DNA of 64,000 bases, taken from contig CAMTDV010000013.1 of assembly GCA_947069175.1 (NCBI GenBank), positions 13,676,001 through 13,740,000 of the forward strand, in the 5' to 3' direction. Below the pieces are notes generated by a model. The model saw only the letters and a list, made by a program, of their open reading frames with translations, was not told the DNA's origin and searched no databases. This document shows, one piece after another, positions 54,703 to 64,000 of this stretch; the first letter of the stretch is position 1, and each line of letters opens with the position of its first letter. The translations under genes and the position numbers were made by a program. The stretch comes from Scalesia atractyloides. Its lineage: Eukaryota; Streptophyta; Magnoliopsida; Asterales; Asteraceae.

Positions 54703-55698
54703 AGCAATACTCAAAAACCGGTCAGACCCCTCCTTGTCAGGTCTGACAAGGTTTATTTTATTTTTATTTTTATTAATTTTGGTATATTTATTTTATTTAA
54801 AACTTATTGAGAAAACACTTAAAGGCATGATTTTGAAGGCTTAAAAATCCAAATAAATACCACAAAAATAACCTAAAAATCTAACAAAAAGTATTAAATA
54901 TAAATACTAAATTGTTTATATTTATCTAATTATCGCGTTATTATTTTAGGTTAGTATTCTTTCGTCGGTCAAATCCTCAATTCGTGCGCATTCATCATCA
55001 AGCAAGAAACGCACCCACTGTGAGTGAATCCTTACAAATTCCCCTTTTAATCATGTTTTGGGGTGTATCATGTGTCGTAAATGTTTTGATTATTTAAAAA
55101 CTTGTGCTATTACCATAATATTTTCTAACGTGTGATGTAAATGTTACTTGTTGTATTGTGTGCTTACATTTTTGTCAGTTGCATGCAATTCATTCATTAG
55201 GCCCATCAGTTGCTCGTTGGAGACGAGTTGAGCATCAGGTGCCTCATTAGATCGGCTCCGTTTGATTGAGCCTTGATCTCATTGTTCATCATTTGTCATG
55301 CTTGTGTGTGCAATGATTGGTAATATGTGGTTTGTGGTTAGATTTACATATGCGTTTACTCATATTTGGTTTAGGCACATTTTTATTTAAATAACCAATA
55401 TAATTAATTCTTTCCAAAGATTAAATAAGATTCACTCGCCAACTTTTGTTGACCAAAAACCCTATTTTTACGCATTATACAGGTAGACAGGTTAAAGCAA
55501 GGAACACATAGGAAATTGCTTTAGAGGAAATATAAAGAGTTCATGAATGTGGTTGTACTTGTATGATTGTTGTAATTTTTCCTTTAAATTGGAAATAATA
55601 AATATGAAACTTTATTATAGTAAATGTCATGAGCTTTGATGAAAACCCAATCATGCCCCAACTACCATTTCCGCTGCGGTTCAGTGTATGATAAAGTA

Positions 55699-57249
55699 TA
55701 CTCACAGTTTTGTGTAGAAATTCCGTGTACGTGAGTTGACGTGTAGGAGAGTCGAGGATATCGAAGTTACCCTACGTTGGGGAAAGGAAGGTGTGTGAGT
55801 TTATGGATTTGTGGAGAGTTCGGATTTGAAATTTATATAAAAAGTATATATGTGCAGTAAAATATATATTGTCTAAACACTCGTTTGGACAAGAAGTTTT
55901 CATGGGTCCTAACATGCCCATTAGAATCGCAAACGAGGAAATAAAGAACAAAGATAATATAGCCTAAGTCCACAACATTTAACCATAATCCGGTTACTAT
56001 CATGGATTCGGCAAAATATATACATTTTATATTATATAGTAAGAGTCCATCATATAGTATCATAGAATTCATGTAAGTCAAGCATGAATGTATGTATACT
56101 TCATTGTATGATTCATCAAAGCACAAAGTTATCAACATAATTGATAATCCAGCTAGTCATGAATGAAAGTAAAATAAAGACTAACTAACTAGTTTATCAA
56201 GTAGCCAAGTAAGATCAACCCGGGTGTTTCATACCCGTCATGGAAAATGTTGGAGATGCAGCGAGGTTGTGTTACTTTGAAACTAGGAAACTACTTAGAA
56301 TAATATGGTAAAACATCAAGTGAGGTAGTAGAACAAGTCTGGATAAGGCTTTCATGGTTCACACCTTTACTAAAACACAAGTCTCACCATATTGAAGATG
56401 GTGAGCTTGGATGGTTTTATCACTTGTTGGTCATCTAAAACCTTGTCAAAACAGAAAGTTTAGAGGATGTTTACACCTTTAAACTCATGATAATCAACCC
56501 TAATCAGGCCCCATAACTATAGGTTTGGTTAGAGGTAAGATGGGTGTAAGTTTGAATGTGTAAAAACACGTTATAAAGATTTACATAAAAATACTTCTAA
56601 AACAGAAAGTTTGGACTTCAAAATGGTGATGTTCCACCTTAGTTTACCATGGTAAACTTGTGGAAACAATGTTAGAGGTGTTCCAAGCTTTCAAGAAGAA
56701 GAAAAGATGAAGAAATGTAAAGAAAAGTAAGTGAGAACTCACTTAGAACACTTAGAACTTTCTGCCAAGAACTTGAAGAATGGAGAAGATTTGATGTTTT
56801 GGAAGTGAATAAAGTGTTTTGGAGGTGGTAAGGGTTGCATTTATCATTGGAATTAGGGTTTGGGTGTTAAATGAGGTGGTTGGGGGTTGAAAGGAGGAAA
56901 AAAGAACCAAAATTCGCGTTCTTAAACATTCTGTCCGCCCAGCACCGTAGGCTACGGTCAGCTCTGTTTTTTTTTTTTGGCATCTTAAGGGATATATATA
57001 TGTGTGTGAGTATCAAGAATGCATATGAGTATGATTCCGAATATAATTTAAACATCAAGTATATTTTGGTTTCGTATATAAATCTTGTTTTTGAGATTGA
57101 TTAAGTATCGTATTTGTGCATAAACGAGTGTGAATAAAAATATATTTCCATTATGATCAAAGTCTCAGATTACAAGTTTGGAAAAATGAAATACAAATTA
57201 CGACACGATTACAAGTTTCCAAAAACATAAATATACGAATTACACTTTC
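55699..57249 (-). mobile_element. probable continuation of degenerate LTR L4
   Basis: It follows the second AAGTA. It starts TACTCACAGTTTTG, the equivalent in minus sense of the CTGTGAGT block of the other LTRs, and ends near CGAATTACA (57241-57249), a possible LTR start in minus sense (TGTAATTCG). With 36569-37262 the total would be about 2.2 kb, a likely LTR size. A TATA-like motif lies near 55835. The right limit is uncertain, and the 3' part (from about 56690) could belong to another repeat. Confidence 0.4.
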
Positions 57250-58998
57250 TAAATAAGAGAGTACAAAATGCTAAGCGCTACTGTACCAATACTGAAAATA
57301 ATGTACTGAAATCTATTGGTACGGTATCGGTATCAAATGCTCATCCCTATAAGCCAGTCTCTACATTGATACACTACTAGTGAAATCCGATTCTAAGCTA
57401 GCGTCTAGGAGAAACAAATAAGCTTAATAGGAACCCATCTCAACTAGCAAATATCTAAGTCAATAATCGGGCCACTATTCAAGAGCTTAAGAGAGTTTAA
57501 CATCTTAAAATGAGAGTGAAATTACCATTTCATCCTTCAACTTAAACTATATATTAGAGTTCTTTTAAACACATTTCAAAACAGGTTTTTAGGATCATAC
57601 TATACAAATATAGTTTGATCACTTAAATCTGATCTCCCTGGAGTAAGATTGTGGACTCAAATCAATCGATATAGATATTACACCTAAAATGATATTTTCA
57701 AGGACCAAGATAGTATTATAATTGGACATTAAATGCTTGTGTATATTTTATTTATAAAAAAGTTTATTACAATATATATTTTTACACCCAATCAAATCCA
57801 TGATTGGAAAAAAACAAATGCAACTAGGTGTACCATAACATGTTCCTTTATAGCATAAAAGGCAAATATCCATAAAGACGGAGTAACGAATTTAATATTT
57901 TACAAAATTTTATATTTAAATAACAAAACATATTTAGAGTATATTCCATTCATGTAGGTATCTTAACTTATATTCTTTTTTTATTTAATTAAACTAATCA
58001 ACATAAATATTTATCAAACTTCATTACATAATTTGTTAGATTACATGAACAATTATATATTAATTATATTGAATAAAAAAATTTTAATGATAGATTTATA
58101 TAACCAGAAGTATTAATATCACCCCAAACAAAATTGTCTTTTTGACAATGATCTAGCGGTCATGAACATGCAACATACTGATCGATGAATAGCCCCTTAT
58201 AGATTTTCGAAATTTATGTAGTGATCGTTTTTCTTTTTCAATATTGAAAAGGTAATAAGGAAAAACTTTAGGAATAAGCCACTTAATATAACACGGGAGT
58301 AGGGTCACGTGACACACATTTTAGTGGCACGTTGATGTGTGAGACTAACAGCTGACTTGCACATGCCTCTTGTTAGTTTCGTCAGCATTTAATTTTATTA
58401 TTCATTCCGTTTCGTATTTATGAAAGACCCATACCTACCTATCATTAACAAAATATTAATTACCAAAATTGCAACAAAATAAATGTATCTATATAGGGGT
58501 GCATGAGAGAAATAGTTTTTAACATGCGAATTGTGAGAAACACTAACGTTAATAACTATATTACGATTTAAGGTTCCTTAATATTTATTACATTTTGATT
58601 TTACTTGTAGTGTAATAATTGACTGCAAATCTACAACTAAAATTGAAGTATAACACCATATTTTAATACCAGAATACTTCTTTTAAGATACATGTGATAT
58701 TTCAAATGATTAGAGATCACATTTACTAATATTTGTGTTGAATGATGTATTTTTAGAGAGGGTCTTGAGTACAAATTAAGAGTGTATCAAAAGTGTATCA
58801 TGTTAGTAAACTGCTACTGTTATTGACAGATAATCTAAAACAGAAACAAATACAACAAAAGAGGCAGTAATATTGAACGGGTTCCACTAAATACAGCAAA
58901 AGAAACAAATACAGCAGGACGTGCGGGCACACACGAGCTCAACTAAATTCCGGTTCCAATTTTTTTGCACCCGCCTTGCGCGCGCACAAGTAGAACTT
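57250..58998. other. AT-rich noncoding stretch
   Basis: No gene is seen. A GGTACGGTATCGGTATC word near 57320 suggests a fragment of a hAT-like MITE. Confidence 0.4.
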
Positions 58999-59000
58999 TT

Positions 59001-59102
59001 GATAAAACATGTCATAAAGCTACAATTGTTAGGTAAATGTTTTACCTTATAAACAATTCTCACACCAATGCGATAAAACATGTCATAAAGCTACAATTGT
59101 TA
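59001..59102. repeat. 31-bp direct repeat pair, 71 bp apart
   Basis: A segment beginning GATAAAACATGTCATAAAGC and ending ACAATTGTTA/T occurs at 59001-59031 and 59072-59102. Confidence 0.85.
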
Positions 59103-59521
59103 TGTATGATGCTTAATGTTGGTATTATAGTATTTTAATTATGATTAAGTAATGTTATATATATAGTACACATCTATATAATAAAATATAATTAAGAGAT
59201 AATAAATAGACAGAACCTCCAAAAAATTAAATATACTGATTTCAAATAAGTGGTTGTCTATTCTCCAGTAGAATTTAAATCAGCATTCATGTTTAAAAAA
59301 GCCAAGTTAATTCTCTTCATCTGTCAAAATTCAGTTTTCAAATATCAAATTGACTTCTTTTTTTTTTCGATTTTAATACAAGTGTGCCCATGTATATATT
59401 CGGAAGAACAGATGGCACAATAAAGAGCTTTTATACTTACTAGACAGGAATATCAATGTCAAAATCGTTGTAACGATGGCACAGTAAAGAATTATTACAC
59501 TTAGGGTTGTATGATAATCTT
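59103..59521. other. AT-rich noncoding stretch
   Basis: Nothing recognised. Confidence 0.4.
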
Positions 59522-60236
59522 GTGCTAAGCTAATAAATAGTCTGATTGATTAAGAGGTAGCTTTTTAATGGGTTAACACATTTTTTAAACTTACTTGTTT
59601 AGAGGCTCTATTAAAAATTTAGATGTGTCCTTTAAGTGAATCAAACACACACTATCTCTAAGTGATTCAGAGGTCTCGTTTGGTTCACATAATTCTTTGA
59701 AATTGGAATTATTATGTTTAGTTGAGAATGGAAGAAATTGAAATTGGAATATTTTCCTACAAATTCCTTCATTCATAACAAAATTACTTTTTTTACTATC
59801 TATTGATGGAATCTTTAAAATTATTTGAAATTAATCAAATATGATTAAATACCCAACACTTTTTATTGTATTGTATTTTCCTTTAAAGTAGAAGATGATG
59901 TAATTATTTTGGAAATGTTTTAATATGGGCAATTATGTCAATTAACTTTTTAAATATTCTAATTCCTTTAATAAATTTGCAAACCAAATTTGATATGAAA
60001 ATACAAAGGAATTCATTCCAATTTTTTCAAATTCCAATTCTTTTCGTGAATTCCAATTCCTACAAAAACTTTCTGCAATCCAAACAACCCCTTAGGGTCA
60101 ACACGTTTCTAAAACTTATTAAGAGGCTCCATGAAAAATTCAGATGTGTCTTTTAAGTGAATCAAACACACACTATATCTAAGCAATTCAGAGGTAGCCT
60201 CTTAATGGAATCATTAAGAGGCTATCAAACAACGCT
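59522..60236. mobile_element. nested MITE complex with a 74-bp direct duplication
   Basis: A 74-bp segment beginning AGAGGCTC occurs at 59601-59674 and 60122-60195 with about ten differences; both contain GTGAATCAAACACACACTAT. Between them lies a MITE-like segment (about 59675-60094) whose ends mirror each other: CGTTTGGTTCACATAATTC at the left, TTTCTGCAATCCAAACAACC at the right, with AATTGGAATT and AATTCCAATT further in. The right copy ends GCTATCAAACAACGC. I read two related outer MITE pieces around an inner hAT-like MITE. Target duplications are not resolved. Confidence 0.5.
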
Positions 60237-60488
60237 TACTATCATTTGTTTGTTTCGAATTCTGAAACATGAAATTGTATTATATATTTCTCCTCACTTT
60301 CCTATCTTTTCTCTCTTTGATTCATTTTCCTTTCTCTTCTTTCATTTATTAAACTTGGGAACATCGCGTAAGGGAACTAGAAGATATATGATAATATGAA
60401 AGATAGATACATCTACTGGATACGTGTTGCAAGTTTCCCGCTGTGAGCTAGAGGGATTCATCTACAGGATACATGGTGTAAGTTACAC
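60237..60488. other. noncoding stretch
   Basis: Two similar ATCTAC(A/T)GGATAC words near 60410 and 60460. No gene is seen. Confidence 0.35.
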
Positions 60489-60800
60489 AATATTGTAGAT
60501 GAAACCACAGATCATGTGTTGGTAACATTCATGTTGGCCAAGGTGATATGGCAGGCATGTATTAGCTTGGATCAAAGTACCAACAGGTCTCATTTTAAGT
60601 CGGTAAGTGTGCGTATTTAAAGTATAAACGGTTTTGGTGTATCCGGGAGCAGGAGAAGAGTTATATATGCAATCTTTTTGCTAACACTATGGAGATAAAG
60701 GAAATGTCGTATGATTGGTTGATACACAGATCGAAGTTCAAATAAATCACATGGAGCGAGTGGAGAAAATTTGATATACAATTGTAAGCGGTGATGTTAA
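60489..60800 (+). pseudogene. LINE reverse transcriptase C-terminal relic (zf-RVT type)
   Basis: The frame from 60489 reads VDETTDHVLVTFMLAKVIWQA, matching the zf-RVT pattern of plant LINEs (E-T-x-D-H-x-L-V-x-C-x-x-A-x-x-V-W), with the usual cysteine replaced by phenylalanine. It ends at a stop near 60627. In another frame, RRVIYAIFLLTLWR (about 60653-60694) resembles the following W-rich segment. Frameshifts and stops make it non-functional. It is unrelated in position to the minus-strand fragment at 28570. Confidence 0.5.
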
Positions 60801-60859
60801 GGAGATGTAACTTAGTTTAATCTTGTTGTCTTGTCTCTTCTATTGTGACATGCTTAGAA

Positions 60860-62400
60860 AGTAAAAATAAAATTGACACAAAACATAGTCCAGTTTTAAG
60901 GATAAAAACACTAATACTAGCTACACACATTCTAGGCAAGCGTACCTATCAGTATATAGTATAGCCTAGGTAGGTACCCAAGTATCAATCCGTAGACACT
61001 AAGATCTATTAACTTATCTCTTTCGTAATGTCTAACATATGTAACTTTTAATGATCAAGAAAACACTAAACAACCTATTTGATTAAGCTTAGAAAACAGT
61101 GATGAGAAAATAATAAGTTAGGTTCAGAATCATCTTAATACATTTTCAAAACAGTTGATTATAACTCTTATAAAAAAACTCATCATAGTTGACATTAGTA
61201 ATGGGGTGTAGTGTTAAAAAGCTAGAGCCCTCTCAGATTAGCCCCATGTCCCCAATAAACCAAGTTATAGACACACCTAACTATACCAGTTCTAAGTAAC
61301 TAAGTCATTTACTAATCCCTTGTGATCTAAGAGTCTCTTATATTGTTCTAGTATCCATAGATTAACGAATCGAGTGAATTAGTATCTAGGTTACTCGATT
61401 TAAAGAAAACCTTTAACTATTTTCTAAATCTTTTTAATTATATTCTTCTCGTAGGTGACCCATATGAATTACCAACACTTAAACAAGTTTGTCCTTTGCA
61501 TACTAAGCTTCCAGCGCTGGACTAACGATTAATATGTAGCCTAAAGATAAACAAAGTAGATCTAACATGCATAAACTCGTAGAAAGATTCAAATCATCCA
61601 CACAAACTCATTTGAACGTTAATACTCAACATACAGATTACACTATCACAAGATCATAAGTAAACCTTACTAAAAACACACTTTCATAACAAAATCAACC
61701 AATTTAATGCAAAGTATTAAGAATCATCCTACCCTAACCGGCTATGGCGTGGTTAGCTACTCAGAGTAACAAATACAACTATAGAATTCATCGAATACAT
61801 GATTCAAATCAAAAGGAAACGATAATACAAAGGGTCTAACTCAGTAAGGATCGATCTCTCAACCTCCTGTACGCTACTCTTCCTTGAATCTTCCTCCGAA
61901 TGATCCGATCTTTAATCCTTGTTCTTCAATAACCCTTTTTTCATTATTCTCTTATGCGTTCGTCACTTCTTAGGGTTTCAACGACATCTCATTCCTTAAA
62001 TACGACCCATGTGTAGTTTGAGTGGGTTACGACCCGTAAATAAAACCCGGGTCATGGCCCGTAAACTTGCCAGGTTTCCTCTTCCCGCTCTAGGGTTTCC
62101 AATATTTAGGTCGGTGCACTAACTTGGAGCCCACGACTCGTAGTCCGCACTCTTGTTCACAGCCCGTAAACATGTGGATTGGGGGGCCTGCCTTCTGTGC
62201 AACTTTTGTAATATCTTATTCTGGCCCTGTAATCCTCCATTTCACTTAGGAACCTATAAAACACTTAGAAACAAACATTTAATCCATTTCAAGCAATATA
62301 TACAACAAACAACTATCAAAATGCGGGTTTAAATACTATGGAAACATGTTGTCTTTCAAACACATCATGTTGTAACTAGTCGATAGCACCATGCTATGGA
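60860..62400. other. probable decayed retroelement sequence, not classified
   Basis: It holds GGCAAGCGTACC (about 60937), an ACCCGGGTCATGGCCCG word (about 62045) and no coding frame. These words resemble noncoding parts of plant LTR retrotransposons, but I cannot define ends or family. I see no host gene. Confidence 0.25.
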
Positions 62401-62751
62401 TCCTTATTTATTTGGGTAATAAAGAATCTACGGCCTTAAAGAATACAGATTAATCAATGAAGATTACATTGAGATGCATTAAAAATTATGAATATCTATT
62501 TTGATCTTCCATTGATATGACACTTTCTCTAACAACATAACTTCCTTACTTATAGGAATTCCTTATCATTAGCAACCTGCCCTTCATTAGCATGTGTTCT
62601 ACATCAGCATAATGTTCCCGTTGGTAGGAACTATTTTTCGGCATCAAATTCCGATCAAATTATCAATAGAATAGTGTTCTGCTAACCTATCATTAGCATA
62701 AAGTGTTTTAATAACATAAACACATCACCATCTATTTAGTGACTCCTTTTA

Positions 62752-62985
62752 ACATCTAACCTTTATCATATTAGTTATCTATATAGTAACTCCTTTAACA
62801 TCTAACCCTAATCATATTAGTATGCTTATACTCTAGTAGTATCTGATCATCAACACAAGCTTTATTATCAACATAAACTCCAACTTATCATATCTAACCC
62901 TTATCATATTAGTTCGCTTCCACTCTAGTAGTATCTATTCATCAACACAAGCTTTACTATCAACATAAACTACAACTTATCATCC
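62752..62985. repeat. tandem duplication, 91-bp unit
   Basis: Units begin TCTAACCCTAATCATATTAG (62801) and TCTAACCCTTATCATATTAG (62892) and share TCTAGTAGTATCT and CATCAACACAAGCTTTA. A partial third copy starts at about 62754. Confidence 0.85.
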
Positions 62986-63322
62986 AACAATAATAATATG
63001 CATCGGTATCAATATACATAGTTTTATATATTAGTTTACGAATCTATTTCCCAAGAGCGAAAATCAGTCATCACTAAGCTACATTGCTTATCCACATTCT
63101 AGACGTACAACAACGTGTTTTTTATGTTCCATGATGCAGAAAAATTCGTTCACCTTGGGGGGGTGGTCAACACACGGTTGATCACGGTAGATCATTGCAT
63201 TGACCATGCGACTTTAGTTTGTGGTTTTATCTATGTTTTTGACACTCGGATGTGAGATCTGTAAGTAAATCTCATAACATATTCTAATTTTATCATCATA
63301 AAAAGGTACACTTATATTTATA
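62986..63322. other. noncoding stretch
   Basis: Nothing recognised. Confidence 0.35.
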
Positions 63323-63783
63323 TGGGGAGGTTCATTTGAGAAGAAAATTAAATAGAGAAGAAAAACAACAAATTAAATAGGTTTTCTCTCATCTCATTTA
63401 TTATTATCTTTGACTAATTAATTAGTCATAAATACTATCATCCTCCACCCTAGAACTTTTTGCCTACACACATCAAAATTTATCGTACACATATTGAAAT
63501 TTATCCTACATAGGTCGTAATTCATACTACACGGCTCGTAATTCATCATACACTTTAAATTAATTTTTTTCTTCTTTAAAAAATATAATTTTTGAAAATA
63601 AGTTACAATTTAATATAGTTAGCTATTAAAAAGGAAAACTACCAATTAATGATCTATCTAAGTTTACCAATATACCCTTACACTAATATTAAATACAAAA
63701 AATAATGAATTGAAATGAAACATTCTTACTGGTTGAATTTTTTACTTTTTATTCTTACAAAAAAATTATTTTCATTTGAACCC

Positions 63784-63787
<4 letters not shown>
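63323..63787. mobile_element. MITE-like foldback next to a TA array
   Basis: It starts GGGGAGGTTCATTTGAGAAG after TATTTATAT and ends TTTTCATTTGAACCCTCC before a long TA array; these are inverted repeats. The TA array is followed at 63843 by a second copy of the same left end (GCAGAAGATTCATTTGAGAAG), so two related elements flank one array. Confidence 0.6.

Positions 63788-63842
<55 letters not shown>
63788..63842. repeat. (TA)n microsatellite
   Basis: About 27 TA units. Confidence 0.95.
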
Positions 63843-63843
<1 letters not shown>

Positions 63844-64000
63844 CAGAAGATTCATTTGAGAAGAAATTTAATATGAGAAGAAAAAAAAGAAAGGGCATAA
63901 TAGTAAACCATTAAATAGTTTATAACTCCTCTCATTAATTATGTTATCTTTAATTAATAAAGCAAAAAACATTTTATCATACACATTTTCAAAATTATTC
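63843..64000. mobile_element. left part of a second copy of the 63323 MITE family, cut by the window end
   Basis: It shares ATTCATTTGAGAAGAAA and, further in, a TCTTTAATTAAT/ATCATACACAT stretch with 63323-63787. Confidence 0.5.

Larger units (their letters stand above)
37263..55693 (+). mobile_element. gag-only Ty3/gypsy element with L1 LTRs (about 7.56 kb without the insert)
   Basis: LTRs at 37263-39531 and 53438-55693 are flanked by the perfect target-site duplication AAGTA (37258-37262 and 55694-55698). Inside are an initiator-Met primer site, a leader, a decayed gag split by the inner element, about 0.75 kb of unrelated sequence and the last codons of pol before a polypurine-like tract. 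Protease, reverse transcriptase, RNase H and integrase are missing. The leader and gag resemble those of the inner chromovirus. The two LTRs differ more from each other than the inner pair do, in line with the nesting. It is non-autonomous and would need enzymes in trans. Confidence 0.9.
53438..55693 (+). repeat. 3' LTR of the gag-only element (L1, 2,256 bp)
   Basis: It begins TGTAATTTTGCG and ends TGTATGATA. It has the same internal order as the 5' LTR: antisense module 53631-53696, TATA 53958-53967, sense modules 54284, 54454 and 54623. Both ends have more changes than the 5' LTR. Confidence 0.93.

Overview
This is a repeat-dominated, AT-rich stretch of a plant nuclear genome. The support for a plant is the chromodomain Ty3/gypsy retrotransposon primed by initiator-Met tRNA, several kinds of plant MITE, a tRNA-derived SINE, LINE fragments and long TA microsatellites. 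A dicot, perhaps Asteraceae, is my impression from the look of the repeats and cannot be proved here. I found no convincing cellular gene. Every long reading frame belongs to a transposable element.

Layout. 1-1941 is the 3' part of an LTR. 2896-4191 is a solo LTR (family L6). 4324-5172 is a MITE between two TA arrays. 9576-18845 is a nested stack: a hAT-like MITE holds a 3.5-kb solo LTR (L3), which holds two more solo LTRs (L2 and L1). 19800-23097 is a second L3 solo LTR on the opposite strand, and 24889-27172 is another L1 solo LTR. 27390-36430 holds TA-flanked MITEs, LINE debris, a SINE, a PIF/Harbinger relic and a Mutator-type MITE. 36569-57249 is a second nested stack: a degenerate LTR (L4) is split by a gag-only gypsy element (L1 LTRs, + strand), which is split inside its gag zinc knuckle by a nearly complete chromovirus (L2 LTRs, - strand, 41523-52388). 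57250-64000 is mostly anonymous AT-rich DNA with MITE and LINE fragments.

Ten complete LTRs can be delimited to the base. Each insertion (six solo LTRs and two two-LTR elements) is flanked by a perfect 5-bp target-site duplication, so the order of insertion can be read directly.

The inner chromovirus encodes Gag, protease, reverse transcriptase, RNase H, integrase and a chromodomain in one frame broken by one stop codon. The surrounding element keeps LTRs, primer site, leader, a decayed gag and the last codons of pol, but has about 0.75 kb of unrelated sequence where pol should be. It therefore looks like a parasite that would depend on a relative such as the inner element.

The most unusual feature is in the LTRs of L1 and L2. 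Each carries one antisense tRNA-like module upstream of the TATA box and three sense tRNA-like modules downstream, spaced about 170-190 bp. Each sense module starts with GG(T/A)TAGACAC and folds into a long D-arm-like hairpin whose stem bases differ between modules but still pair. The L3 LTRs instead carry a degenerate array with a period of about 159 bp. These two arrays are the best candidates for something undescribed.
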